Source: a virus. From it: DNA of 45,763 nucleotides. Positions 1 to 9,528 of the stretch are shown here, piece by piece. The translations under genes were made by a program, and so were the position numbers. The DNA lies in IMG/VR virus record IMGVR_UViG_3300010885_030736, positions 1-45,763 of that record; one strand, 5' to 3'. The notes beneath the pieces are model-generated. The model did no database searches, was not told the origin of the DNA, and worked only from the letters and a program-made list of their open reading frames with translations. Position 1 is the stretch's first letter. Every line of letters begins with the position of its first letter.

Positions 1-1113
1 ATAGATTTTACAAGAAAATCAGATAGCAAAAAAGGATTTGTTGGAAGAAGTCATAAATTAAGTGGCGACAAAGAATTAATTGATAAACTGATTGATGCTA
101 TTCGTGAAAAAGGTGGTTTTGAAGATTCAACTCCTGTAACAAAAACTCCTGCTAAAGAGGAAAAAATGACCTATGAAGAATTTCTTAAAAAAAGACCAAA
201 ATCCGTAACAGGACAGACTTACGGTACAGATTGGGGTGGAGGAAATGGAAAAACCGTAAAAAGAACCTATTATTACGGATATAGTAAATGGGTTGACCAA
301 ATAGGTTGGTTTAATAGAAATAAAGGAAAATCGGTAACTGACGAAGTTGCTTATCAGTTATATTTAGAACAACCGTCATTGGCTAATGGCGGAGGTTTTG
401 CAAACGACCCTTTCTATAAAGCCTTTATGGAAAAAAGGGATAAACTATACGCTCAATTAAAAAGCAGAGTAGTTCGTGCAGTAGGTATTGACGAAGCAAT
501 GGAATTCTTTGATTACGAATATTCAAATATTGCTCCTTATAAATTTATTGAAAGAGCCGTTCAAAGCAATTTGATTGCTCTTGATGAAATTAACAAAGAA
601 TTAGTTGAGTCTGCAATAGAGGAAGCAAGAGAAATTGATAATGATGAAGATTTAGAAGAAATCGGAAGTAGTGATTTTACTTATTATTTACAACACGTTT
701 TAGACGGTGCAGGTTTTAAAGTTGGATTTGTTAATGATAGACTACAAAGACTTAATGAAGACGGAAGCGTAAAAGAAATTGAAAATAATTTTGCTGACGG
801 CGGAATGTTTGACGACAATGACGGATTTATGAAAGCAGACAATAACAACAATTATAGATACCCTGAAATGGAGGTTTATGTTGAAACTATTGACGAGCCA
901 ATTGATTTAACGAGCAACGTAAGCGGTAAAACTAATAATGTTGTAATCAGAACTCTTGACGAAGACATTGACTTAAATGAAGATAATAGAATAAGAGCAA
1001 GAATGGGTTACGAACCTAAAAATAGAACTCCTGAAAAAATGATGATGGTAAATCCAAGAATGATTGTAAATAATTTACCAACGCCTATGTCAAAAACACA
1101 TAAAAACGATTAA
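1..1113 (+). CDS. 3' part of a long Gly-Gly-site protein (5' end outside window)
   Basis: The reading frame is open from base 1, so the ATG at 166 is most likely internal and the gene begins upstream of the window. The visible 370 residues are hydrophilic with no membrane segment. They carry Gly-Gly sites like those in the next gene: KGGF near residue 38, ANGGGF near 128 and FADGGM near 265. The stop lies 12 bases before the next start. I do not recognise the domains. By analogy with its neighbour it may be the end of a second polyprotein or of a large polyvalent virion protein; that is inference. Confidence 0.75.
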   Translation: MDFTRKSDSKKGFVGRSHKLSGDKELIDKLIDAIREKGGFEDSTPVTKTPAKEEKMTYEEFLKKRPKSVTGQTYGTDWGGGNGKTVKRTYYYGYSKWVDQIGWFNRNKGKSVTDEVAYQLYLEQPSLANGGGFANDPFYKAFMEKRDKLYAQLKSRVVRAVGIDEAMEFFDYEYSNIAPYKFIERAVQSNLIALDEINKELVESAIEEAREIDNDEDLEEIGSSDFTYYLQHVLDGAGFKVGFVNDRLQRLNEDGSVKEIENNFADGGMFDDNDGFMKADNNNNYRYPEMEVYVETIDEPIDLTSNVSGKTNNVVIRTLDEDIDLNEDNRIRARMGYEPKNRTPEKMMMVNPRMIVNNLPTPMSKTHKND

Positions 1114-1125
1114 TTTATAAATACT

Positions 1126-4100
1126 ATGAGATTATTTAATAAAACAATAGACAGACAATTATTCAAACAATACTCACTTGGTAGCGACCTCTCTAAACAA
1201 GAGGTTGTAGCCAAGATATTCAATCCACAAGGTTCAGGAACGTGGTTCATATTGAATTCCGACCCCGAAGACCCTGATTACCTTTGGGCTATTGTAGATT
1301 TAGGATATGGTGCTGAAGTTGGTTCGGTAAGTCGTACTGACCTTGAAACTTATAGAGGAAGATTTGGATTAGGTTTTGAAAGAGATTTGTCTTTTGACCC
1401 TGTAAATGCAGAAGAACTTTATAATGGTCTTCGTCAAGGTAAATATTATGCAGACGGAGGCGGTGTAGAAAATAAACCTTATATTTTCTTTTTCTATGAT
1501 GAAAATGGAAATGAACAAATTTTCAAAACTTTAGCAGAGGCTACTAAAGAAGCAAAACAACAAGGTCAACAAAAAGTTAGAGATAATTTAGGCGAAGAGT
1601 ATTTTGTACAATATGCTGACGGTGGAGGTGTGCAATTAAAAGACACTTGGCAGAACATATTTGAAGAGTACGGATTCAAAAAAGGCAGAAGTAGATATGG
1701 TTTAGATTTTTATTCCAAAAGAGGTTATTCTGCAACCGTTGATAATAAGCAAAGAAATGTTGAGTTAATGTTTGATAACGATGTACTTTATAGTGGATTT
1801 AGTATTCAAGGATTGTTAGATGCTTTGCAAAACCAATTCGGTAAAAGAAACTTTGCTGACGGTGGTTCAGTTAATGTTGGTTATAATGTATTTAATTACA
1901 CAGATAATATTTATGCAACAGACGAAGTTTTCAAAACTAAAGCATTAGCGAATAAATTTATCAAAGAATTTAGAAGCCGATTTGCTAATCAAGGTTATTA
2001 CAGAGATAATAGAATGAATAAAATAAATATTCAAGATATTGATTTGTTAGCAATACCAAGCGACTTTAATCCTTTTAAAAAATTTGCTGACGGTGGCGGT
2101 TTAGAATCTTATGGAGAAAAAATAAAAGATGATAAGGGCTTATTTTATTGGAAAAGCAATGAAGACGGTAAAATTAGAATTACAAGTGGAAACGGAAGCG
2201 TTTACTTTTTAGAATTCGGTACGTTACCTGAAGCAGAGGCTTATGTAAAAAAAGTAAATTCTCATACACCAAATTTTTTCAGTAGCACTTATGCGAAAGG
2301 TGGTAAGATTGAAAATTTCAGAGTAACTAAAGAAAATCCAAAAAATGAGGTTGTTTATACAAAAGACTATACAAATCTTAATCAAGCATTGGCTGATAGT
2401 TCTATACCTCACAAACAAGGAGGTATGTCTTATGTAAGGGGTTATGATAAATACAAAAATTTCGTTAAAGTATTAGATAGGAGGTCGCATTGGGATTCTA
2501 AATATGCTGACGGTGGACAAATTGAAGTAGTTTACGAACGTAGAGCCGATTTCAAAAAGAAACCTATAAAGTTACTTCTTTTGAATAAAGGCAGAGAGCA
2601 AAAAGGTTATACTTTTAGCGGTAAAGACCAAGTTGCGGTTCTTGATAATTACAATCGTAATAAGCAGGAAGACTTGGAGAAACTTTGGAACTTGAAAGGC
2701 TACGAAACCAAATATGCTGACGGCGGAAGTTTAAGTAATTACGATGTCGTAATTGACGGAGATTGGGACGAGCCTAAAAAATTCAAAACCTTTAGTCTTG
2801 CTAAAAAATGGATTTACGAAAATGCAAAAAACTACGAATCTTTAGAATTGGTTGACCCATACGGAGATACAATTTTCGTTGAGGGAAATTCAACGAAAGA
2901 AGATTTAGATTGGTTGTTTTCAAATGATGAAGTAAGTGCTTTTGCTAAAGGCGGAAACATTGCTGATTTTACCGATAACCAACAAATGATTATGAATCAA
3001 AATGTTGAGTTGGAGCATCATCACGAAGAATTGGAAGATATTTTGAAAGATGAAATGCCTGTTCCTGCTTGGGTAGTTGCTAAAATGGCTACTGCTACTC
3101 AAAGCATTTCAGACGTTACTCACTACCTTGACGGAGAAAAGGAATTAATGGAGGACGAAGATGAAGAAGTAAGAAGTAGTGAGTTTTTTCCTGTTGACGA
3201 AGAAAACGAAGAAGAGGACGATGACCAAGAGGCGATTAAAAACCAAAACGTTGTCGAACCAATAAACGTATCTGCGGGTACAAAAGCAGAATTGACTAAA
3301 AAGTTTACAGACGATGCTATGGGGAACTTGAGAGGTTTCTTGAAAGGTATGGAGGGAGTTGACTTGCGTGATGACTATACGTTTGATTACAAGGACGAAC
3401 AATATGAAGTTGAGCCAATCATTAACTCTGATGAAAACGGTGTTTCTAATGCCGTGTTTAGCATTTTTGATGGGGACGGAGAAGAAGTAGGAGATGTTTC
3501 TTATAGCCGTGACGGTGGAAAACAAAAATTTACTGCTAATTCGGAATTCTTTAGTTGGAACAATGCAAAGTTTGAAGACGGTGGATATTTTGACGGAACT
3601 ATTCCAAAAGTTTCAACTTATATGACTAATTATGCTGACGGTGGTGGTATTGAATGGGATAAAGATTCTGATAGCATAAGAGCAGAAATGGGAGAATTTA
3701 AAATAATGATTACTCCACAAACTCAAAGAGGCTACTACGATGTTAACGTTAAAGCAAGTAATAAAACAATAGGTAATGAGTATGATGTTTACGGAATAGA
3801 CAACGCCAAAAACAAAGCGTATGAAATTATTAGCGAATCAAATAAATTTGCCAAAGGAGGAGAAGTTGCAAAAGCAGAAATTCTTGGATTATCAAAAAAT
3901 ATTTTGGGAACTACTTCAATTGAAATGAAAATTACAGGAATGAGAAAATCTCAAGATTTTAGTGTTTACCCAATAGGAAAAGATGATTCGGATAAAATTA
4001 TTACAATTCAATCTGAAACAAGAATAGGTAAAATTGATTTAAGTTCAGGTCGTGGATTAATGAGCCAAAGTCATTCTAACGGTGCTTACTTTGTCCATTT

Positions 4101-7100
4101 CCAAATGGATAAACTTATTCCGTTTACATTGAACGAAACCGACTTGGAAGAATTGAAAATGCACATTTTTAAAACTGCGGGAGATAATGTAGGTTCGAGA
4201 GGTATTGTTTCTGATAATTCAGGGGCTTCGGGAGTTTACGCTAAAGGCGGAAATGTTGATAACAATTATAACTATATGATGTTAAGCAGGTTGGTTCAGG
4301 ATTGTGATTATTATTTAGGTAATGGAAACAGATATGGAAAAAATTTGTGGGCGGGTAATGTAGATGGTCACATAGAAGAAATGAAACGCCGATGGAATAA
4401 CTTGCCCGAAAATGCAAAACCTGAATGGTTAAGTATGGAAGATATTTTAGTTTATGAAAAAAAGATGAAAAACGAATATGCTGACGGTGGATTTATGAAC
4501 AATGTTTATAAAAAAGGCGGTTCTATACCGTCTGAAATAGTTGCTCACACAGAGAACGATAGTATTTGGTTTTATCAAAGTGTAGGAACTAAAAATTTTC
4601 ACACTTCTCTTTGGAAGAAGCAAGACGGAAAATTTGAAACTAATTCAGGATATGAGAATAAAACTTTTGATAAAAAAGAAGATGCAATTGAACACGCTAA
4701 AAACGGTTTGAAAAGACAAATAGAAGAATACATAGAAAGACCAAATAGTCTTAAAGATTATGTTGGAAAACACTTTGTTAATGCTCACGTTTTTTACTAC
4801 ATAGGGGGGTTAAGAAAAATTGCTTCTAAATCTTCGGCTTGGTCAGACAGAAAGAAAAAAATGGTTAGTCTTGACGGTCAGTATAAACCTGACTTCATTG
4901 TTTTAAGAATGGAGGTAAATAACAAACTTGCGCCTTATGATGAAAAGCAAAGTTCCAAAGAAACTACGCTTGACTTTGTTGATTTAGACACAATGAAAAG
5001 ATGGACTAAAAACAATAATTTAAAAACTATAAAATTGCCGTCTAAATTACAAGAAAAAGTAGATTCTCATAAAAAATACTTTGATAGGTTTGAGGGAAAA
5101 AAACTTGAAGACGGTGGCGAAACAGAAGATGTAGATTATCTTACAAGTGAGGATTTTCAAAAAATACACGAAAACCTTGAAAAAGAAGATTTAGAAAAAC
5201 ATAGAAAATTAGGTACTCACAAAAAATTTACAGATTGGTGGTATAGTGGCGGAAGAGAAATTGCTATAAAAAAATATGGCGATGACGAAGAAATTTCTTG
5301 GTCTGAATCATACGAAGACTTTAAAGACGGAAAATTTGAAAACGGTGGCGAAACCGAACAAGGTGTAGATTTATTTGAAGACTATGATAATATTCCTGAC
5401 AACTTACAGAAAATATTAGACAAGTACGAAGATGCTTTTCAGGACGGAGATTATGCAGGTTTAGCAAAAGCCTTAAAAGAAGCAAACGCAATAGGTTATA
5501 CTTTCGAGTATTACCTTGACGGTCAAGCATACGATTTGAGAAAAATCGGAGAAAAAGGCAAGTCGGAAGTAGAGGAATATGCTGACGGTGGACAAGTTAG
5601 AGTTGGCGACAAGTTTAAATACGATTGGACAGACGGTAGAACAGGAGGCGTAAAAGGATATAATGTTGTTGAAATAATCAAAAGCAATGTTACAAGTAGT
5701 AAGGACTACAAGACTAAAGTTATGGTTGTAAAAGTAGTTGAAAGTTCAGACCCAAGTCAAGTTGGAAGATTAGACGAAGAATACAAACCAAGTTTCAAAA
5801 AAGCAATTAAACGAGGTATGTACGAGCCTTTGCAAGAAAGAAAAAGAAAAATGGTTGACGAATTTTATGCTAAAGGCGGGAAAGTTAAAGATAAAAACGG
5901 ATTTAATCTTTATAATAAACTTAATGACAAAAAAAACAAGGATTTTTGGGTTTGGGAATATAAAAAACCAAGTGATGTAATTGAAGATAAAACCGATGCC
6001 AAAATGTTTGAGGATTATACTGAAAAACTAATTGTGGATTATTTGAATTCAAGAAAAGCAAGAGGTTATAATTACGCATTTCACATTCAAGGTAAAAATG
6101 GCGATGACTTTAATTTTGTAAGCCAAACTTGGGAAGACGTTTGGGACAAGTATGACAATGATGATTATGAGGATATTGATGATGAAGAAAATGAAGATGA
6201 TAATTACGCTAAAGGCGGAGATTTGATAAAAACTCCATTTGGACACGGCGAGTTTTTATGGTTCTTTAATTGGAAAGACGGTGGGTTTAATGAGGTTTAT
6301 GCTGAAACTAAAGCACAAGCAATTAAAAAAGCAACTCAAGACGGCTACCCTACATATATGCCTGACAATCAATATGCCAAAAGAAGTCTTCAGGACGTAC
6401 AAGACCAATTCGGAAAAGAAGCAGTTGATTACATTAGAAGCAAATCTACTTGGAGTAACAAAGACCAAAAATCATATTCTAATAAAGACTTGAAACTAAC
6501 TGATGTTGGTTTTTCAAGTGGTTTAGTTCCTGACGAAAAAACTTTTAGAAAGCAAACTCACGATGATTCGAGAGAAACAACAAGAATGGCTAATATGATG
6601 ACTATGGCTAAAGGCGGAACAACTGACGGTGGCTCAACTAAAGAATATGCTGACAAAAAATACATTCTTAAAGCAGACATCAAAACCGTTACAGTAAAAC
6701 GTAATGGTAAAGAAGTTACTTATAAAGGGGCTGATGTTTTAAACGGTGCTAATGTACTTGCTAAAGGTGGAGATATTTCTTCTAAAGCAAACTACATTCC
6801 AAAACGAGATGTAGTTGAAGTTGAATTAAATGACGGAAGCAAGATTAAACCCGTTAACGGATATTGGGTTAAGAAAGGTGCTGAACCAATTACTTCTAAA
6901 CAAGAATTTACTTATAAAGATTTACCTAAAGATGGTTCAGAAATAAAAATTACTGCACCAAAATTAGGTTACTTCCCTGAAATTGATTTGATTTTAAAAT
7001 ATAATTCTAAAAACTTTAGGTTTGACATTTATGAAGACGGAGTTAAGAAAGATGTAGTCGGAGAAAAAGAAGTTTTAAATAATTTGAATAGCGGTATTTA

Positions 7101-8010
7101 TGTTTTCACGGATAAATCAACGCCTACTTCTTCAGGAAAATCAGAACCTAAAATTGGCACAACTCAAATCAGAAAAGATATGAGAGGCAGTTGGAAAGCA
7201 GAAACTAATGTTGATAATTTTAACGGCTATGATTGGAGAATATCTACTGTAAAAACTTATAGCGGAAATTTAGTTTCCTCTGCTCAAGGTGGAAAAACCG
7301 AAGCGACAGGGACTAAAGGAATTGTAATGTTTAAATACACAATTTACCAAGACCCTAATCACACTTTAGAAGTTTCTAAACCAAAAAGACTTACTGACAA
7401 AGTAGTTACCGAGCAACACGATAAAGCGTTGGCGAAGTTCAAAAAGTTTATGGAAACAGGAATGTTTAAAGGCGGAGGTAAAATTTCAAACTTTGATAAA
7501 CTTTCTGCTAAAGTAGCAAAAGAGTACGAGGGCAAACCTGTAAAGAGCCAATACCAAGAAGAATACGGTCAATATTATTCTAAAGAGGAAGCCCAAGAGG
7601 TTGGCGACAAAGTTGCGGGTAAAATGAAAGCAATGACTGCTGATAAAAAAGCATTTGGCGGTTTATTTGGAAGTGCTAAATCAATGATGACAATTCCTAA
7701 ATACCCTGACCTTGATGACAAGCAAGTCGCTTTGAAATCAGGTAAGTTTGTTCAGGTATTTTCTCAATTAGATAATAAATTAAGCGTGTTAGACGTAGGA
7801 AGAATTGGTTCAGGAGAAAGACCCTACACGGTAGATATTTCTGAAGTAGATATGAATTCGTTTAAAGCAGGTGGAAAAACTGAAACCAAAAAAACTAATA
7901 GCGGTACTGAAATGCTGAAACAAGCAAATGAGTTGGCTAAAAAAATCCGTAAAGACGGCGAGAGTTGGTTAGACGCTAAAAAAAGAGCCTTTGCTCAACT
8001 AAAAAAGTAA
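1126..8010 (+). CDS. giant modular protein with about 24 Gly-Gly sites, putative virion polyprotein
   Basis: This 2294-aa protein is by far the largest in the window. It is built from many small, mostly unrelated hydrophilic modules separated by short boundary motifs of the form [Y/F]-A-[D/K]-G-G. Clear copies start at residues 109, 164, 244, 321, 390, 461, 531, 607, 837, 909, 1039, 1119, 1486, 1582, 1695, 1828 and 1879. Variants (EDGG, ENGG, KKGG, FKGG, FKAGG) lie near 817, 1129, 1328, 1405, 2115 and 2248. Spacing is often 70-80 residues. No transmembrane segment and no enzymatic motif was recognised. Residues 620-720 are acidic and helical. Gly-Gly-X is the cleavage signature of adenain-type proteases on adenovirus and African swine fever virus precursors, so a processed structural polyprotein is my reading. 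A large polyvalent protein injected with the DNA is the alternative. Confidence 0.75.
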   Translation: MRLFNKTIDRQLFKQYSLGSDLSKQEVVAKIFNPQGSGTWFILNSDPEDPDYLWAIVDLGYGAEVGSVSRTDLETYRGRFGLGFERDLSFDPVNAEELYNGLRQGKYYADGGGVENKPYIFFFYDENGNEQIFKTLAEATKEAKQQGQQKVRDNLGEEYFVQYADGGGVQLKDTWQNIFEEYGFKKGRSRYGLDFYSKRGYSATVDNKQRNVELMFDNDVLYSGFSIQGLLDALQNQFGKRNFADGGSVNVGYNVFNYTDNIYATDEVFKTKALANKFIKEFRSRFANQGYYRDNRMNKINIQDIDLLAIPSDFNPFKKFADGGGLESYGEKIKDDKGLFYWKSNEDGKIRITSGNGSVYFLEFGTLPEAEAYVKKVNSHTPNFFSSTYAKGGKIENFRVTKENPKNEVVYTKDYTNLNQALADSSIPHKQGGMSYVRGYDKYKNFVKVLDRRSHWDSKYADGGQIEVVYERRADFKKKPIKLLLLNKGREQKGYTFSGKDQVAVLDNYNRNKQEDLEKLWNLKGYETKYADGGSLSNYDVVIDGDWDEPKKFKTFSLAKKWIYENAKNYESLELVDPYGDTIFVEGNSTKEDLDWLFSNDEVSAFAKGGNIADFTDNQQMIMNQNVELEHHHEELEDILKDEMPVPAWVVAKMATATQSISDVTHYLDGEKELMEDEDEEVRSSEFFPVDEENEEEDDDQEAIKNQNVVEPINVSAGTKAELTKKFTDDAMGNLRGFLKGMEGVDLRDDYTFDYKDEQYEVEPIINSDENGVSNAVFSIFDGDGEEVGDVSYSRDGGKQKFTANSEFFSWNNAKFEDGGYFDGTIPKVSTYMTNYADGGGIEWDKDSDSIRAEMGEFKIMITPQTQRGYYDVNVKASNKTIGNEYDVYGIDNAKNKAYEIISESNKFAKGGEVAKAEILGLSKNILGTTSIEMKITGMRKSQDFSVYPIGKDDSDKIITIQSETRIGKIDLSSGRGLMSQSHSNGAYFVHFQMDKLIPFTLNETDLEELKMHIFKTAGDNVGSRGIVSDNSGASGVYAKGGNVDNNYNYMMLSRLVQDCDYYLGNGNRYGKNLWAGNVDGHIEEMKRRWNNLPENAKPEWLSMEDILVYEKKMKNEYADGGFMNNVYKKGGSIPSEIVAHTENDSIWFYQSVGTKNFHTSLWKKQDGKFETNSGYENKTFDKKEDAIEHAKNGLKRQIEEYIERPNSLKDYVGKHFVNAHVFYYIGGLRKIASKSSAWSDRKKKMVSLDGQYKPDFIVLRMEVNNKLAPYDEKQSSKETTLDFVDLDTMKRWTKNNNLKTIKLPSKLQEKVDSHKKYFDRFEGKKLEDGGETEDVDYLTSEDFQKIHENLEKEDLEKHRKLGTHKKFTDWWYSGGREIAIKKYGDDEEISWSESYEDFKDGKFENGGETEQGVDLFEDYDNIPDNLQKILDKYEDAFQDGDYAGLAKALKEANAIGYTFEYYLDGQAYDLRKIGEKGKSEVEEYADGGQVRVGDKFKYDWTDGRTGGVKGYNVVEIIKSNVTSSKDYKTKVMVVKVVESSDPSQVGRLDEEYKPSFKKAIKRGMYEPLQERKRKMVDEFYAKGGKVKDKNGFNLYNKLNDKKNKDFWVWEYKKPSDVIEDKTDAKMFEDYTEKLIVDYLNSRKARGYNYAFHIQGKNGDDFNFVSQTWEDVWDKYDNDDYEDIDDEENEDDNYAKGGDLIKTPFGHGEFLWFFNWKDGGFNEVYAETKAQAIKKATQDGYPTYMPDNQYAKRSLQDVQDQFGKEAVDYIRSKSTWSNKDQKSYSNKDLKLTDVGFSSGLVPDEKTFRKQTHDDSRETTRMANMMTMAKGGTTDGGSTKEYADKKYILKADIKTVTVKRNGKEVTYKGADVLNGANVLAKGGDISSKANYIPKRDVVEVELNDGSKIKPVNGYWVKKGAEPITSKQEFTYKDLPKDGSEIKITAPKLGYFPEIDLILKYNSKNFRFDIYEDGVKKDVVGEKEVLNNLNSGIYVFTDKSTPTSSGKSEPKIGTTQIRKDMRGSWKAETNVDNFNGYDWRISTVKTYSGNLVSSAQGGKTEATGTKGIVMFKYTIYQDPNHTLEVSKPKRLTDKVVTEQHDKALAKFKKFMETGMFKGGGKISNFDKLSAKVAKEYEGKPVKSQYQEEYGQYYSKEEAQEVGDKVAGKMKAMTADKKAFGGLFGSAKSMMTIPKYPDLDDKQVALKSGKFVQVFSQLDNKLSVLDVGRIGSGERPYTVDISEVDMNSFKAGGKTETKKTNSGTEMLKQANELAKKIRKDGESWLDAKKRAFAQLKK
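1450..7872 (+). repeat. recurring GCTGACGGTGG-type coding motif in the giant gene
   Basis: Short near-identical stretches such as TATGCTGACGGTGG recur about every 210-240 bases at 1615, 1855, 2086, 2506, 2716, 3634, 4480 and 5581 (positions of the GCT codon), with GCTAAAGGCGG as the second form. They are always in the same frame and encode the A-[D/K]-G-G sites. Confidence 0.85.
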
Positions 8011-8011
8011 T

Positions 8012-8683
8012 ATGAACAAGAAATTATTTTATACCGTAACCACAATGATTGGGATTACTATAATTTATTTTACAGTAAAGAAATTCTTCGGCAAAAAGGC
8101 GCAACAACCTGTTGGTAGCGTTCTTTTTGTTGGAGATTCTATTACCGCAATCGAATATAAAGGGAAACCTGTAACTTGGACATATCCAAACATCGTAAAA
8201 AAAGAATTAGCACCTAAAAATGTTAAGGTTGATGTTGTAGCGGAGGGAGGCAGAAGAACCGATTGGTTATTGACAAATCTTACAGAAAAGTTAAAAACAA
8301 ATAAATATGACAGAGTGTATATTTACGGCGGGGTTAACGATATGTTTAGTTCTACCACAAAGCAAACTGCATTGCAAAATGTTCAAAAAATGGTTGACTT
8401 AATTAAAAGTAAGGGCGGAGAGCCTTATGTGATAATTGGGTATGATGCAAAAACTTTTATGGACGAAAATAAATTAGTCCCAACTTCTTATGTTCCTACA
8501 AAAGCAGGAATGATTAAATTAAAAAACAGATATATTGATTATCAAAACTCAATAGCAGATACTATCAAGGGTGCTACTATTGTTGATAAGTTTGATATAC
8601 CAAGTAGTATGACAAGCGATGCAGTACACCCGACACCAAGCGGACAAAAAATTATAGCAAAAAAACTATTAGAAAACCTATAA
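8012..8683 (+). CDS. membrane-anchored SGNH/GDSL-family hydrolase
   Basis: The 223-aa protein has an N-terminal transmembrane helix (about residues 6-21) followed by an SGNH hydrolase fold. Block I is GDSIT at 41-45 with nucleophile Ser43, the block II glycines are at 79-80, block III is GGVND at 106-110 with Asn109, and the catalytic Asp-x-x-His is D203/H206. The family hydrolyses esters, often O-acetyl groups on polysaccharide or peptidoglycan. A role in de-acetylating the host envelope during entry is inferred from the anchor and the neighbouring muralytic genes. It starts one base after the stop of the polyprotein gene. Confidence 0.85.
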   Translation: MNKKLFYTVTTMIGITIIYFTVKKFFGKKAQQPVGSVLFVGDSITAIEYKGKPVTWTYPNIVKKELAPKNVKVDVVAEGGRRTDWLLTNLTEKLKTNKYDRVYIYGGVNDMFSSTTKQTALQNVQKMVDLIKSKGGEPYVIIGYDAKTFMDENKLVPTSYVPTKAGMIKLKNRYIDYQNSIADTIKGATIVDKFDIPSSMTSDAVHPTPSGQKIIAKKLLENL

Positions 8684-8717
8684 TTTCAGGTTTAGCATAA
8701 AAATAATGTAATAATTA

Positions 8718-8746
8718 TTTGTTTATCTAATAATTATTTATATTTG
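8718..8746 (+). promoter_or_regulatory. Bacteroidota-type promoter
   Basis: TTTG at 8718-8721 is followed after 17 bases by TATATTTG at 8739-8746, a full match to the Bacteroidota TTTG / TAnnTTTG consensus. It sits in the 97-base gap before the coiled-coil gene and would start transcription about 25 bases upstream of the ATG at 8781. Confidence 0.7.
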
Positions 8747-8780
8747 TAAATTAAATTAACTTTATAAAATTCAGAACACT

Positions 8781-9359
8781 ATGGAAACAATTAATGATTT
8801 ATTAAAAGCGTTGGACAACAAAGTACCTGCTTCAATTGCTAAAAGATTAGAGGGTTTGAAAAAACTTAACGAAAAATTAGTAAGTGCAAGAGCAGAACAC
8901 GAAGCAAATCCAACAGAGGTTTCGCAAGAGAAATTAGAAGAAATAGTTGATTTTCTCAAAGACACTCAAGAAGACATTAGAGAAGATTTATCTACTCTTG
9001 TTGACACAAAAAGAAGTGCTGATTTAAAACTTCAAGAGGAAGCGAAGCAAAGAGTTCAAAACGAGGCGAGAGAAAGAAGAGAGGCAAAAGGTAAAGCCGA
9101 AGCAGAAGCCGAAGCACAAGCCCAAGCAAAAAGAAAAGCACAAGCAGAAGCAAGAAATAAAGCACAAGCAGAAGCACAAGCACAAGCACAAGCACAGGAA
9201 GAGTTAGAGAAAAAACAATTGGAAGAAGAAGCATTAAAATTAGGCGGAAAAACTGATGTTGAGAAAAAATCAAAAATCGGTTGGGGAAGTTTACTTTTAG
9301 GCGGTGTGTTACTTGTAGCAACGGGTGGTGCAATAAAGTATTTCGGAAGTAGAAAATAA
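8781..9359 (+). CDS. Ala/Gln/Glu-rich coiled-coil protein with C-terminal membrane anchor
   Basis: The 192-aa protein is almost entirely helical and charged. A low-complexity stretch of alternating Ala with Glu, Gln or Lys spans about residues 105-145. A single hydrophobic helix (about 170-186) with a basic end (SRK) forms a tail anchor. It is the first gene after a good promoter. A stalk or spacer linking the virion membrane to another layer is possible. No family was recognised. Confidence 0.8.
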   Translation: METINDLLKALDNKVPASIAKRLEGLKKLNEKLVSARAEHEANPTEVSQEKLEEIVDFLKDTQEDIREDLSTLVDTKRSADLKLQEEAKQRVQNEARERREAKGKAEAEAEAQAQAKRKAQAEARNKAQAEAQAQAQAQEELEKKQLEEEALKLGGKTDVEKKSKIGWGSLLLGGVLLVATGGAIKYFGSRK

Positions 9360-9526
9360 TGACCAAAGCGCAAAAAATTTTATTGGTAGTAGGCATTTTA
9401 GGTGTTGCTTTTGGAGGCTTCGTTTTAACGAAGTACCTTACCCGTAACGTTAGAAAAATTCGAGGTGGAACTGTTACGTTGCAGACGTTTGACACTCCGC
9501 CAAATGAAGAACCTTTAGACGAATAA
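9359..9526 (+). CDS. small N-anchored membrane protein
   Basis: The 55-aa product has one transmembrane helix (residues 6-22) followed by a basic patch and an acidic tail. The ATG overlaps the preceding stop (TAATG), which implies translational coupling, and the next gene starts three bases after its stop. The architecture matches the protein at 10700. Function unknown. Confidence 0.7.
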   Translation: MTKAQKILLVVGILGVAFGGFVLTKYLTRNVRKIRGGTVTLQTFDTPPNEEPLDE

Positions 9527-9528
9527 TT

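Noticed and set aside
166-168. ATG at 166 as the start of the first gene
   Set aside because: The frame is open without a stop to base 1, and the upstream residues read like the same protein including a KGGF site.
1450-5600. Regularly spaced short repeats resembling a CRISPR array
   Set aside because: The repeated unit is only about 14 bases, always in the same codon phase, and the intervals are long coding modules. The repeats are explained by the A-D-G-G protein motif.
6239-6493. 84-aa frame on the + strand inside the giant gene
   Set aside because: It overlaps the polyprotein gene entirely in another frame and its sequence is a shadow of Lys-rich codons.
8671-8700. Hairpin AACCT...AGGTT after the SGNH gene as a terminator
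   Set aside because: The stem is only about five A/T-rich pairs and no T run follows.
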